NCBI GenBank assembly: GCA_019187495.1
Contig: JABAQN010000049.1
Coordinates: 1-64,000, forward strand
Length of the DNA: 64,000 bases
Reading direction: 5' to 3'
Source: Steroidobacteraceae bacterium
GTDB lineage: Bacteria > Pseudomonadota > Gammaproteobacteria > Steroidobacterales > Steroidobacteraceae
Under the pieces are notes generated by a model. The model saw only the letters and a program-made list of their open reading frames with translations. It was not told the DNA's origin and ran no database searches. Every line of letters begins with the position of its first letter. The stretch's first letter is position 1. This document shows positions 1-8,463 of this stretch, one piece after another. Made by a program: the position numbers and the translations under genes.

Positions 1-164
1 GTTGCCGGACCGTCGATCGGCGCGGCGGCCTGCGCGGCCGGGCCGGCCGCGCCTTCGGCCGCCGGCGCCGAGTCGGCCACAGTGGGCGGCTCTTTCCTGC
101 CGCAGCCGGCGAGCATGAGGAGCGCCATTGCGCAGCCGGCGAGAATCAGCCCTTTGGTGGCCAT
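1..164 (-). CDS. Lipoprotein, 5' part only (cut by window edge)
   Basis: Only the N-terminal 54 codons are in the window; the gene runs off the left edge. The product starts [20 protein letters not shown] and then has a Cys, so it carries a signal peptide with a lipobox (L-A-G-C, near residue 18) for lipidation by Lgt and cleavage by LspA. After the Cys comes a short charged stretch (GRKEPP), then a low-complexity Ala/Pro/Gly linker, as is usual for small outer-membrane or periplasmic lipoproteins. No functional domain lies in the visible part, so the role is unknown. It is divergent from rimO, with about 70 bases between the two starts. Confidence 0.75.
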   Translation of the reverse strand, partial: MATKGLILAGCAMALLMLAGCGRKEPPTVADSAPAAEGAAGPAAQAAAPIDGPA

Positions 165-236
165 GATCGCCCCCCCCTGTCATGCGGTGCCTTCGCCGCG
201 CGGATTATGCACCTGCGCCCGCGTATCATGCGCGCC

Positions 237-1562
237 ATGCCCGTCGCCCCCCGCATTCCCAAGGTCGGCTTCGTCAGCCTCGGCTGCCCGAAGGCGCTCG
301 TCGATTCCGAGCGCATCCTCACGCACCTGCGCGCCGAGGGTTATGTCGTCGCTCCTGCCTATGACGATGCCGATCTCGTCGTCGTCAACACCTGCGGCTT
401 CATCGACGCCGCCATCGACGAATCGCTCGACGCGATCGGCGAGGCGCTCGAGCAGAACGGCCGCGTGATCGTCACCGGTTGCCTCGGCGCGCGCCCCGAA
501 AAGATCCTCGCGCGCCACCCGCGCGTGCTCAAGGTCACCGGCGCACAGGCCTACGAGGACGTGATCGGCGCCGTGCACGAGCACCTGCCGCCGCAGCACG
601 ACCCGTTCCTCGACCTCGTGCCGCCGCAGGGCGTGAAGCTGACGCCGCGGCACTACGCGTACCTGAAGATATCCGAGGGCTGCAACCACAAGTGCAGCTT
701 CTGCATCATCCCCTCGATGCGCGGCCGGCTCGCGAGCCGTCCGATCGACGAAGTGCTGCGCGAGGGCGAGAAGCTCGTGCGCGCGGGCGTGAAGGAACTG
801 CTGGTCATTTCGCAGGACACGAGCGCCTACGGCTCGGACCTCAAGTACATGAAGCGCCCGTGGCGGGACCAGGAACGCGAGACGCGCTTCCTCGACCTCG
901 CGCGCGGCCTCGGCGAACTCGGCGCGTGGGTGCGACTGCACTATGTCTACCCCTACCCGCACGTCGACGACGTGATCCCGCTGATGGCCGAGGGCAAGGT
1001 CCTGCCCTACCTCGACGTGCCGTTCCAGCACGGCAGCCCGGCGGTGCTGAAGCGCATGAAGCGCCCGGCGCATGCCGAGAACACGCTCGCGCGCATCCGC
1101 GCGTGGCGCTCGGTGTGCCCGGAACTCGTGATCCGCAGCACCTTCATCGTCGGCTTCCCCGGCGAGACCGAAGCCGAATTCGAGGAACTCCTCGAGTGGC
1201 TCGACGAAGCGCAGCTCGACCGCGTGGGCTGTTTCGCCTACTCGCCGGTCGAGGGCGCCACGGCGAATGCGCTGCCGGGCGCGGTGCCCGAAGAAGTGAA
1301 AGCCGAACGACAGGCGCGCTTCATGGAACGCGCGCAGGCGATCAGCACGGCACGGCTCGCGAAGCGCGTCGGCACGCGCATGCGCGTGCTGATCGACCGG
1401 ATCGACGGCGACATCGCCGTGGCACGCGGGCCGGGGGATGCGCCGGAAATCGACGGCGTCGTGCGCGTGCGTTCGGGCGGCAGGCTCAGGGTGGGCGATT
1501 TCGCCGACGTCGGGATCACCGCGTCAGACGCTTACGATCTCGACGCCTGCGTCGCCACTTGA
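237..1562 (+). CDS. rimO: Ribosomal protein S12 methylthiotransferase RimO
   Basis: Radical SAM enzyme that methylthiolates the conserved Asp of ribosomal protein S12, using two 4Fe-4S clusters. The product is 441 aa from the chosen ATG, matching the family. It has the N-terminal UPF0004 domain ([16 protein letters not shown] and NTCGFID supply two of the three cluster Cys), then the radical SAM motif CNHKCSFC near residue 150, and a C-terminal TRAM domain. The SLGCPK signature and [10 protein letters not shown] separate RimO from MiaB. An in-frame ATG at 207 is possible, but the start at 237 ([12 protein letters not shown]) fits the family length better. The 3' end overlaps the opposite-strand YqjK-like gene by 47 bases. 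Confidence 0.96.
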   Translation: MPVAPRIPKVGFVSLGCPKALVDSERILTHLRAEGYVVAPAYDDADLVVVNTCGFIDAAIDESLDAIGEALEQNGRVIVTGCLGARPEKILARHPRVLKVTGAQAYEDVIGAVHEHLPPQHDPFLDLVPPQGVKLTPRHYAYLKISEGCNHKCSFCIIPSMRGRLASRPIDEVLREGEKLVRAGVKELLVISQDTSAYGSDLKYMKRPWRDQERETRFLDLARGLGELGAWVRLHYVYPYPHVDDVIPLMAEGKVLPYLDVPFQHGSPAVLKRMKRPAHAENTLARIRAWRSVCPELVIRSTFIVGFPGETEAEFEELLEWLDEAQLDRVGCFAYSPVEGATANALPGAVPEEVKAERQARFMERAQAISTARLAKRVGTRMRVLIDRIDGDIAVARGPGDAPEIDGVVRVRSGGRLRVGDFADVGITASDAYDLDACVAT

Positions 1563-1776
1563 GAAGCAGCTGGCCAGCGAGCAGCGCGTAGCTGGTCCAT
1601 TTCGCGCGGCGCAGCACCGTGGCGCGCGAAACGAGCGACGCGCCGGCGAGCACCCACGTGATGCCCTTCGCGCCCGCGAGCGTATCGACCGACGCGCGCA
1701 GCGTGCGTCGCTGCAACTCCGCCTCGAGCTCAAGCAGCTTCGCGCGTTCTTCCAGGCTCGAGGGCATCACTGTCAC
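1516..1776 (-). CDS. YqjK-like small membrane-associated protein
   Basis: An 86-aa product with an acidic/Glu-rich N-terminal helix ([19 protein letters not shown]), a central hydrophobic stretch and a very basic C-terminus ([14 protein letters not shown]). This is the layout of YqjK-type proteins, which in many proteobacteria follow yqjD and yqjE. Here too it is the last of DUF883, YqjE-like, YqjK-like. The start overlaps the end of the YqjE-like gene; an internal Met at codon 4 is an alternative. Function is unknown. The assignment rests on order and composition more than on sequence identity. Confidence 0.6.
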   Translation of the reverse strand: MTVMPSSLEERAKLLELEAELQRRTLRASVDTLAGAKGITWVLAGASLVSRATVLRRAKWTSYALLAGQLLLKWRRRRRDRKRLTR

Positions 1777-2125
1777 GTTTCAGCGTGTCGATCAGGAGCG
1801 CGAACAGGCGTTCACGGCGTTCGAGGCCGCGCCGGAACAGCATTGCGCAGGCGATGGCGACCACCGCGAGCACGCCCGCGAGCGCGCCGAGCACGATGAA
1901 GCGGGTGCGCGGCTCCATCGCGGGGGCGGCCCACAGGATCGCGGCGAATACCGCGAGTGCCGCACTCGTGCCGCAGGCGACCGCGAGCGCGAGCGCGCGC
2001 GCGAGCGTCGCCTTCTCGCGCGCCAGGTCGACCGCGAGGATCTCGAGGCGGGTCTGCGCGATGCGCAGACCCTGTGCGCCGAGGCTGAGCGCTTCCTCGA
2101 GCACGCGCTGGGTCGGCGAGGCCAC
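1730..2125 (-). CDS. YqjE-like / phage-holin-superfamily membrane protein
   Basis: A 131-aa product if the GTG at 2125 is used; this start follows the stop of the DUF883 gene by 20 bases. A longer reading back to 2215 is open, but it would run through the upstream gene and begins with an Arg-rich stretch typical of antisense sequence. The protein has an amphipathic N-terminus (LEEALSLGAQGLRIAQTRLE), two adjacent hydrophobic segments (around residues 45-65 and 75-95) and a charged tail, as in the YqjE/holin 3_6 family. Members are inner-membrane proteins encoded beside the ribosome-associated YqjD. No biochemical role can be assigned. Confidence 0.72.
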   Translation of the reverse strand: MASPTQRVLEEALSLGAQGLRIAQTRLEILAVDLAREKATLARALALAVACGTSAALAVFAAILWAAPAMEPRTRFIVLGALAGVLAVVAIACAMLFRRGLERRERLFALLIDTLKRDSDALEPGRTREAA

Positions 2126-2145
2126 GTCCCGCGATCCGGCGCGCG

Positions 2146-2466
2146 TCAGTTGCGGCGCGACAGCAGCGCGCCGACGATCACGCCGGCCACCGCCGCGATG
2201 GCGACGGCCGCCCACGGATTGGTGCGCACATACCGATCGGCGGTGTCCGCCGCTTCCTCCGTGAGCGCGCGCGCATCGGTCTCGATCGAGGAGAGGCGCG
2301 AACGCGCACTCTTCACGGTGGCCTCGACGCGCTCGCGCAACCGCTGGGCGGCCTCCCCCGTCTGGCCGCTCAGCGAATGCAGCATCGCTTCCGCCTGCGC
2401 GATCAGGTCACGCAGCTCGTCGCCGGCCGCGCCGTCGTTGGCCGCGTCGTCGTGCGCGCCGCTCAT
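2146..2466 (-). CDS. DUF883 family protein (YqjD/ElaB/YgaM-like)
   Basis: A 106-aa product with a long amphipathic helical N-terminus, the conserved segment YVRTNPWAAVAIAAVAGVIVG forming a single C-terminal membrane anchor, and a short Arg-Arg-Asn tail. This is the hallmark of the DUF883 family. E. coli YqjD and ElaB are inner-membrane proteins that bind stationary-phase ribosomes through their N-terminal part; the same role here is inference. The ATG overlaps the TGA of the upstream lipoprotein gene reading-wise (ATGA), so the two are probably translationally coupled. Confidence 0.88.
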   Translation of the reverse strand: MSGAHDDAANDGAAGDELRDLIAQAEAMLHSLSGQTGEAAQRLRERVEATVKSARSRLSSIETDARALTEEAADTADRYVRTNPWAAVAIAAVAGVIVGALLSRRN

Positions 2467-3062
2467 GCCGACGGGGCGAGGCCCAGCAGCTTGAGCACTT
2501 CGTCGCCCTTGTCCTTCACGGCCTGCGCTTTCGACGCCGCGTCGATCGCATCACCGGAGTTGAACGCATCGTTCGCCGCAGCCCATTGCGTCTTCATCCA
2601 GTCGAGACCGGTCTTCGCGTTGTCGAACGCCTCCTTCGAGACGTTTCTCGGCAGCCGGCGCGCCTTGCCGAGGATATCGACGCGACTCTGGATCGCATCG
2701 ACCATTTTCGGCAGGTCCGTGGCATAGCCGGTCCACTTCTCCTTCGCGGCCGCGGTGGCCGCTTCCCACTCGGCCTTCTTGGCCGCCGTGGCATCACGCA
2801 GCGCCGCGACCTTGCTCCACAGGTCGGGGGATGCCGCCACCACCGCCTTGTAGTCACCCTTGGCGAAGTTGTCCTTCATGCCGGTGAGCGTTGTTTCGAG
2901 CTTCGCCAGGTCGTCCGGCAACAGGCGCGCGGCATCGTCCTTGAACGCCGAAATTGCGGCTTCGGCGTCGGCGATGGCCTTGGTCGCGGGGCCCTTCTGG
3001 CTCGCGCAGCCGGCGATGGCGAGCATCGCAACGGCGGTGATCAGCAGACTTCTCTTGAACAT
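2463..3062 (-). CDS. Periplasmic lipoprotein, helical, function unknown
   Basis: A 199-aa product beginning MFKRSLLITAVAMLAIAGC, a clear signal peptide with lipobox I-A-G-C. The mature part is almost entirely Ala/Lys/Asp-rich amphipathic helix (repeated A-x-x-K-x-x-W patterns, e.g. SPDLWSKVAAL and KAEWEAATAAAKEKW), suggesting a coiled helical bundle. A GAGGAGG Shine-Dalgarno sequence lies just upstream of the start. It sits 29 bases after the LysM gene and overlaps the DUF883 gene by 4 bases, so it is part of the glmS-led string. I do not recognise a named family. Confidence 0.8.
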   Translation of the reverse strand: MFKRSLLITAVAMLAIAGCASQKGPATKAIADAEAAISAFKDDAARLLPDDLAKLETTLTGMKDNFAKGDYKAVVAASPDLWSKVAALRDATAAKKAEWEAATAAAKEKWTGYATDLPKMVDAIQSRVDILGKARRLPRNVSKEAFDNAKTGLDWMKTQWAAANDAFNSGDAIDAASKAQAVKDKGDEVLKLLGLAPSA

Positions 3063-3091
3063 GATGTCCTCCTCGGGGGTCGTGCAGGAGT

Positions 3092-3274
3092 TCAGGGAAT
3101 CCGGAGCTTCTGCCCCGGCTTGATCCGGTTCGGGTCCGTCAGGATGTCGCGGTTCGCCTCGAAGATCTTCGGGTAGAGCAGCGGATCGCCGTAGAACTCC
3201 CCGGCAATCTTCGACAGCGTGTCGCCCTTTTTCACGACGTAGTGCTGCGTGTAAGGGTTCTGTTCGTCTGCCAT
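3092..3274 (-). CDS. Single-domain LysM protein
   Basis: A 60-aa product made almost entirely of one LysM domain: VVKKGDTLSKIAGEFYGDPLLYPKIFEANRDIL followed by PNRIKPGQKLRIP. There is no signal peptide. The pattern is that of the C-terminal half of the cytoplasmic K+-binding protein Kbp (YgaU), but the N-terminal BON domain of Kbp is missing. A longer reading frame extends upstream through glmS and is an artefact of high GC. The gene follows glmS by 35 bases on the same strand. Function is unknown; glycan or ligand binding is the family expectation. Confidence 0.85.
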   Translation of the reverse strand: MADEQNPYTQHYVVKKGDTLSKIAGEFYGDPLLYPKIFEANRDILTDPNRIKPGQKLRIP

Positions 3275-3309
3275 GGCATTCCTCCGTCGAGCGGCCGGAA
3301 TTGCCAAGG

Positions 3310-5145
3310 TTACTCGACCGTGACGCTTTTCGCGAGGTTGCGGGGCTGATCGACGTCCGTGCCCTTCAGGATCGCCACGTGGTAGGAGAGCAACTGCAAC
3401 GGCACCGTGTAGACCGCCGGCGCCTGGAAGTAACTGACATGTTTCGGCATTTCGATCACCGTGACACCGTCCGACGGCTCGAGGCCCGAATCCGGGTCGG
3501 CGAACACGATCAGTTCGCCGCCGCGCGCGCGCACCTCCATCAGGTTCGATTTCAGCTTCTCGAGGAGATCGTTGTTCGGCGCGACGGTGATCACGGGCAT
3601 GCCGGCGTCGACGAGCGCGAGCGGGCCGTGCTTGAGTTCCCCCGCCGGGTACGCCTCGGCATGGATGTAGGAGATCTCCTTCAGCTTGAGCGCACCCTCC
3701 ATCGCGATCGGATGCAGCGCGCCACGCCCGAGAAAGAGCGTGTGCTGCTTGTCGGCGAAACGCTCGGCGAGCTTCAGGATCACCGGGTCGAGCGTCAGCG
3801 TCTTCTCGATCAGGCCCGGGATCTCGATCAGCCGCGTGACGAGGCCGCGCTCGCGCTCGGCATCCGCGCCGTGGTATTTCGCGAGCGCGATGACGAGCAT
3901 CGACAGCGCCGTCAACTGCGTCGTGAAGGCCTTGGTCGATGCGACCCCGATCTCCGGGCCGGCGCGCGTCAGCATCACGAGTTCGGATTCGCGCACCAGC
4001 GAGCTTTCCGGCTGGTTGCAGATCGCGAGCGATGCGAGATAGCCGGCCTGCTTCGCGAGGCGCAGCGCGGCGAGCGTGTCGGCGGTCTCGCCGGACTGCG
4101 AGATCGTCACGAACAGCGAATTGCGCAGCACGACCGGATTGCGGTAGCGATACTCGCTCGCGATCTCGACCGAGCAGGGCAGCTTGCAGATCTGTTCGAT
4201 GAAGTAACGGGCGACCGCGCCCGCGTGGAAGCTCGTGCCGCAGGCGACGATGTGCACGTGCTCGGTGCGCCTGAAGATCTCGCTCGCCGCCGGCCCGAAC
4301 GCCGCGTCCAGCAGCCGCCCGTTCGCGACCCGCTCCTGCAGCGTGTTCGCGACGGCGCGGGGCTGTTCGTGGATCTCCTTCAGCATGAAGTGCCGGTACT
4401 GGCCCTTCTCCGCGGCATCGGCCGACAGCTCGCTCTCGTGCGCGGGCCGGTCGGCGACATTGCCTTCGCGGTCGATCACGCGCACGGAGGTGAGGCTCAC
4501 CTCGGCGACATCGCCCTCCTCCATGAAGATGAACCTGCGGGTGACCGGCAGCAGCGCCGCGACATCGGAGGCGACGAAGTTCTCGCCGACCCCGAGCCCG
4601 ATCACGACGGGACAGCCCTCGCGCGCGAGGATCACCCGGTCGGGCGCGGCGCTGCTGACCACCGCGAGCGCATAGGCGCCCTCGAGCTCGGCGACGGTCG
4701 CGCGTACGGCCTTGAAGAGGTCCTTGAGCCTCGCGAGGTGGAAATGCACGCGATGCGCGATCACCTCGGTGTCGGTCTCGGAGGTGAACTGGTATCCCGC
4801 GCGCGTCAGGTCCGCGCGCAGTTCCTCGTGGTTCTCGATGATGCCGTTGTGCACGATCGCGAGGCCGTCGCGCGACACGTGCGGATGCGCATTGCGCTCG
4901 CTCGGCACGCCATGCGTGGCCCAGCGGGTGTGCGCGATGCCGAGCTTGCCGGCGAGCGGCTGCCTGTCGAGCGCCTGCTCGAGCATCTTCACCTTTCCGA
5001 CCGTGCGCACGCGTTCGAGTTGCTGTGTGCCGCCCAGCACGGCGAGCCCGGCGGAGTCGTAGCCGCGGTACTCGAGGCGGCGCAGGCCCTCGATCAGGAT
5101 CGGGACGACATTGCGTTCGGCGACGGCTCCGACGATTCCGCACAT
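3310..5145 (-). CDS. glmS: Glutamine--fructose-6-phosphate aminotransferase (isomerizing)
   Basis: Makes glucosamine-6-phosphate from fructose-6-phosphate and glutamine, the committed step to UDP-GlcNAc. The product is 611 aa, the usual length. It begins MCGIVGAV, so Cys2 is the N-terminal nucleophile of the class II glutaminase domain (to about residue 230). Two SIS domains follow, with ACGTSFHAG and [11 protein letters not shown] in the first, and the typical end NLAKSVTVE. The pathway partner glmU lies 5 kb away on the same strand. It leads the string glmS - LysM - lipoprotein - DUF883 and is divergent from tnaA. I see no glmS ribozyme, as expected outside Firmicutes. Confidence 0.98.
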   Translation of the reverse strand: MCGIVGAVAERNVVPILIEGLRRLEYRGYDSAGLAVLGGTQQLERVRTVGKVKMLEQALDRQPLAGKLGIAHTRWATHGVPSERNAHPHVSRDGLAIVHNGIIENHEELRADLTRAGYQFTSETDTEVIAHRVHFHLARLKDLFKAVRATVAELEGAYALAVVSSAAPDRVILAREGCPVVIGLGVGENFVASDVAALLPVTRRFIFMEEGDVAEVSLTSVRVIDREGNVADRPAHESELSADAAEKGQYRHFMLKEIHEQPRAVANTLQERVANGRLLDAAFGPAASEIFRRTEHVHIVACGTSFHAGAVARYFIEQICKLPCSVEIASEYRYRNPVVLRNSLFVTISQSGETADTLAALRLAKQAGYLASLAICNQPESSLVRESELVMLTRAGPEIGVASTKAFTTQLTALSMLVIALAKYHGADAERERGLVTRLIEIPGLIEKTLTLDPVILKLAERFADKQHTLFLGRGALHPIAMEGALKLKEISYIHAEAYPAGELKHGPLALVDAGMPVITVAPNNDLLEKLKSNLMEVRARGGELIVFADPDSGLEPSDGVTVIEMPKHVSYFQAPAVYTVPLQLLSYHVAILKGTDVDQPRNLAKSVTVE

Positions 5146-5237
5146 GGGCAGCTAGCTCTCCGGTCAGGGTCGCGTATTTTGCCTGAATGCCCGCGGGTCT
5201 GCTGTGGCACGCTACACAACGCCAACGGGGTCCCGCC

Positions 5238-6605
5238 ATGAAAACCATCATCGAACCCTTTCGCGTCAAGGTCGTCGAACCGATCCGGATGACCACCCGG
5301 GCGGACCGCGAGCGGCTGATCGCCGCGAGCCACTTCAACCTGTTCGGGCTGCATTCGGACGACGTGCTGATCGATCTCCTCACCGATTCCGGCACCGGGG
5401 CGATGAGCGCCGCGCAGTGGAGCGCGGTCATGCGCGGCGACGAGTCGTACGCGGGGTCGCCGTCGTTTTACAGATTCCTCGCGGCAGTCCAGGACCTGAT
5501 GCCCTTCCGCCACGTGATCCCGACCCACCAGGGCCGCGCCGCGGAAGCGATCCTCTTTTCGATCCTGGGCGGCGCCGGGCGCGTGATCCCCTCGAACACC
5601 CATTTCGACACCACGCGCGGCAACATCGAGGCGACCGGCGCCGAAGCGCTCGACCTGCCCTGTGCCGAGGCGGCCGACTTCTCTGGCACGTATCCTTTCA
5701 AGGGCAACATCGACCTCACCGCGCTCGCGAAGCTGCTGCGGGAGCGTGGCGCGGCGGTCCCCTGCGTGATGATCACGCTCACGAACAACGCGGGCGGCGG
5801 CCAGCCCGTCTCGCTCGAAAACCTGCGCGCGGTCCATGCGCTCGCGCAGCGCCACGGCAAGCCGCTGATCATCGACGGCTGCCGCTTCGCGGAGAATGCC
5901 TGGTTCGTGAAGCAGCGCGAACCGGGACAGGCAACGCGCGCCGTGCGCGACATCGTGCGCGAGACCTTTTCGCTCGCCGAAGGCATGACCATGAGCGCGA
6001 AGAAGGACGGCCTCGCGAATATCGGCGGCTGGCTCGCACTCAACGACGACGACCTCGCGCTCGCCGCGCGCAACCGGCTGATCCTCACCGAAGGCTTCCC
6101 GACCTACGGTGGCCTCGCGGGTCGCGACCTCGAAGCGATCGCGGCCGGCCTCGCCGAAGTGGTCGACGAGGAGTACCTGCACTACCGGGTGCGTTGCAAC
6201 GAGTACATCGGCGAGCGCTTGCTTGCCCTCGGCGTGCCGATCGTGCAACCGGTCGGCGGGCACGCGGTGTTCATCGATGCGCGCGCCTTGCTCGCGCACA
6301 TCCCGCCGCTCGCCTATCCCGGCCAGGCCCTCGCGGTGGCGCTCTACGAGATGGGCGGCGTGCGCAGCTGCGAGATCGGCACGGTGATGTTCGGCCGCCG
6401 GCCCGACGGGCGCGAGGTTCCCGCGCGCTTCGATCTCGTGCGGCTTGCGATCCCGCGGCGCGTGTACACGCAAAGCCACGCCGACTACCTGATCGAAGTG
6501 TTCGGGGAGATCGCGCGGGAGAAGACCCGACTCCCCGGCTACCGCATCGTCGAGGAGCCGCGGCTGATGCGGCACTTCACCGCGAAGTTCGCGCGACTCT
6601 CGTGA
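5238..6605 (+). CDS. tnaA: Tryptophanase (beta-eliminating, PLP-dependent)
   Basis: Cleaves L-tryptophan to indole, pyruvate and ammonia. The 455-aa product aligns by eye along the whole tryptophanase/tyrosine phenol-lyase family: FIDLLTDSGTGA-like start, PTHQGRAAE, TNNAGGGQPVSL, the PLP lysine in MSAKKD (K256), EGFPTYGG, and the C-terminal RHFTAKF. Two specificity positions favour tryptophanase. Asp124 in HFDTTRG is where tyrosine phenol-lyase has Thr. Ile380 in CEIG is where tyrosine phenol-lyase has the phenol-binding Arg. No tnaC leader or tnaB permease is visible next to it. The ATG at 5238 is chosen because it matches the family N-terminus. Its 3' end overlaps convergent modA by 29 bases. 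Confidence 0.9.
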   Translation: MKTIIEPFRVKVVEPIRMTTRADRERLIAASHFNLFGLHSDDVLIDLLTDSGTGAMSAAQWSAVMRGDESYAGSPSFYRFLAAVQDLMPFRHVIPTHQGRAAEAILFSILGGAGRVIPSNTHFDTTRGNIEATGAEALDLPCAEAADFSGTYPFKGNIDLTALAKLLRERGAAVPCVMITLTNNAGGGQPVSLENLRAVHALAQRHGKPLIIDGCRFAENAWFVKQREPGQATRAVRDIVRETFSLAEGMTMSAKKDGLANIGGWLALNDDDLALAARNRLILTEGFPTYGGLAGRDLEAIAAGLAEVVDEEYLHYRVRCNEYIGERLLALGVPIVQPVGGHAVFIDARALLAHIPPLAYPGQALAVALYEMGGVRSCEIGTVMFGRRPDGREVPARFDLVRLAIPRRVYTQSHADYLIEVFGEIAREKTRLPGYRIVEEPRLMRHFTAKFARLS

Positions 6606-7383
6606 AGCCGTAGCGCGCGAAGACCGCCGCACCGGCGGGGCTCCCGAGGAAACCGAGGAACGCGGCGCCACCCGGCTTGCCACCCGCGGGTACCGCCGCC
6701 GGATAGGTGATCGGTGCGTGCGTCGCCGCGGGAAACACGCCGACGACCTGCACGTGCTTCTCGATACGGGCGTCGGTCGCGTACACGATGCCGAGCGGCG
6801 CCTCGCCGCGCGCGACGAAGGCCAGCGCGGCCCGGACATTGTCGGCGTTCGCGAGGCGGCTCTTCACGCTGTCCCACACGCCGAGTTGCGTGAGCGCGGC
6901 CTTCGCGTAGCGCCCCGCCGGGACGGTGTCCGGATCCGCAACGGCGAGACGGCCGTCGCCGAGCGCCGCGCGCAGCGGAAAACCGGGCGCGATCGCGAGC
7001 GAGACATGGCTGTCCGCCGGCGCGATCAGCACCAGCGCATTGCCCGCGATGTCGCGCCGGCTCGCGGGCATGATGAGTTTGCGCGCGGCGAGATAGTCCA
7101 TCCAGGCCTCATCGGCCGAGATGAACGCATCGACCTGCGCACCGGCTTCTATCTGGCGGGCCAGCGCGGAGCTCGCGCCGAACGACAGCGTGACGGCGAC
7201 GCCTGTTTCCTTCGTGAATGCCGGCGCCAGGTCCTGCAGGACATTCGTCATCGAGGCGGCGGCGAAAACCGTGATCGACTCGCGCCCTTCCCGCCCGGTA
7301 TCAGCCGCGTGAAGCGAAGCCACTGCAAGCAGTCCCATGACGAGCAGGAACCGCCGGCGAACGCGTACACGCAGGAGAGTCAT
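6577..7383 (-). CDS. modA: Molybdate ABC transporter, periplasmic binding protein
   Basis: Captures molybdate or tungstate in the periplasm and delivers it to ModBC. The 268-aa product has a signal peptide, then ITVFAAASMTNVLQDL, the ModA N-terminal signature, then SFGASSALARQIEAGA, VDAFISADEAWMD and the C-terminal AVPAGGKPGGAAFLGFL. The n-region reads VRRRFLLV, close to the twin-arginine consensus, so Tat export is conceivable; Sec is usual for ModA. The start ATG at 7383 overlaps the stop of the upstream acetyltransferase gene (ATGA). The gene is unusual in lying about 1.1 kb downstream of modC rather than in front of modB. Confidence 0.93.
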   Translation of the reverse strand: MTLLRVRVRRRFLLVMGLLAVASLHAADTGREGRESITVFAAASMTNVLQDLAPAFTKETGVAVTLSFGASSALARQIEAGAQVDAFISADEAWMDYLAARKLIMPASRRDIAGNALVLIAPADSHVSLAIAPGFPLRAALGDGRLAVADPDTVPAGRYAKAALTQLGVWDSVKSRLANADNVRAALAFVARGEAPLGIVYATDARIEKHVQVVGVFPAATHAPITYPAAVPAGGKPGGAAFLGFLGSPAGAAVFARYGFTRVARTSR

Positions 7384-7973
7384 TGATCCTGCCTGCGCAA
7401 CTCCCAGCGCCATACCTTGCCGACCTCGGTGTTGGGCAGTTCCCCCACGAACACCATGCCGACCTTCCTCAGGACGGCGTTCGACGCGTTCTCTTCCGCG
7501 AGGGTATGCGCGACCACTGCGCGAACCTGCGGATGCCGAAACGCGCTCTTCAGCATCGTCTCGGCCGCACGCGTGGCAAGGCCGCGGTTCCGGAGTGTCG
7601 GTGCGATCTCGTAGCCGATCTCGACGACGCCCCCGGTATCCGGCGGACCGGCGAAGCCGCCACTTCCCACCAGCGTCGATCCGCCGCGCCAGATGAAAAG
7701 GTACGCCGGCCATTCGGCGTTTGTCAGATCCGGTAGCGCCGGGATGCCTGACGGCGCCGGCAGATCGAACGCTTCCGGGAACTGCGGCCATCCGTCCGGG
7801 ATCGCGACAGCGAGGAGCGCGGCGAGATGCTCCCGACCTCGGTGAAACGCCTCCTTGTGCGCGGGGAGCAAGGCGAGAAGCTCGAGGTCGGCGGTCCACT
7901 TCACATGCGAGTCCTGATACCCGGCATCGTCGCGCGGCTGGGCCGGAAATCGCGGCGGTTCTTCAGGCGGCAA
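7380..7973 (-). CDS. GNAT family N-acetyltransferase (RimJ/RimL-like)
   Basis: A product of up to 197 aa. The acetyl-CoA-binding core is visible as VEIGYEIAPTLRNRGLATRAA (motif A, R-x-x-G-x-A) followed by VRAVVAHTLAEENASNAVLRKVGM (motif B), the arrangement of RimJ/RimL and small-molecule acetyltransferases. The substrate cannot be read from sequence. The N-terminal 20-25 residues are Pro-rich and may precede the true start; a start closer to KWTADLELLAL is plausible. The stop codon overlaps the modA start, so the two are probably co-translated, although no functional link to molybdate is known. Confidence 0.8.
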   Translation of the reverse strand: MPPEEPPRFPAQPRDDAGYQDSHVKWTADLELLALLPAHKEAFHRGREHLAALLAVAIPDGWPQFPEAFDLPAPSGIPALPDLTNAEWPAYLFIWRGGSTLVGSGGFAGPPDTGGVVEIGYEIAPTLRNRGLATRAAETMLKSAFRHPQVRAVVAHTLAEENASNAVLRKVGMVFVGELPNTEVGKVWRWELRRQDQ

Positions 7974-8463
7974 CTTCTACGTACCCAACCCGGCTCTGCG
8001 GCGGGGGAACGGGCGCGCCATCATCTCGCAGCTCCCGTTGCGACGCAGCCTGGAAGATCGGGGACATGCGCGGAGCAATTGCCGTCCGCCCACTCAATGA
8101 CGATTGCATAGCGCATTCAATGTTCCCGTCTCTCGAGGCCGGATTGCTCGAGGATACTGTCCAGTGGTCCCGGTGCCAAATCGCCGGCTCACCGGGTGCC
8201 TGCCGCTCGAACGAGGTTTGTCCTGCGCGGCGCGACGTCGCGCGGAACGGAATGTCATTGCGCGTGCCTTCGACGCTCGTCATCCCCCGCGTCGGAAGCC
8301 TCGAGCTGGCAGCACGCGGCAGGAGGAGAAATGACCACGACGCTCCCTTCGGACTCGCCCGTCGCAGCAGCTTCGCCTTGAAACGGATCGTCGCCGGGGT
8401 GGCGCTCACGTCGCCACCCTGTCAGGCCGCAACAGCCGACGCACATCGTGACAGGCAGCAGGT
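7974..8463. other. 490-base gap between modC and the acetyltransferase gene
   Basis: No convincing gene. A minus-strand frame (7963-8409) is open for 148 codons but has no recognisable motif and an irregular amino-acid composition. On the plus strand a very strong Shine-Dalgarno (AGGAGG, 8321-8326) stands in front of an ATG at 8331 that opens only a 16-codon frame ending at 8381. A 14-bp perfect palindrome GCGCGACGTCGCGC lies at 8230-8243. The stretch looks like the remains of a decayed gene, or a spacer that separated modA from modBC. Confidence 0.5.

Noticed and set aside
5200-5222. Possible sigma-54 promoter (TGGCAC) upstream of tnaA
   Set aside because: No TTGC at the required distance after TGGCAC.
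3301-5241. 646-codon plus-strand frame opposite glmS
   Set aside because: Arg/Asp/His-rich shadow of glmS caused by high GC at third positions; no domain, and glmS itself is certain.
5238-6605. Tyrosine phenol-lyase as the identity of the beta-eliminating lyase
   Set aside because: The phenol-binding Arg is Ile380 and the Thr position is Asp124, as in tryptophanase.
7963-8409. 148-codon minus-strand frame in the modC-acetyltransferase gap
   Set aside because: No recognisable motif, weak composition, no ribosome binding site; kept only as a note on the gap.
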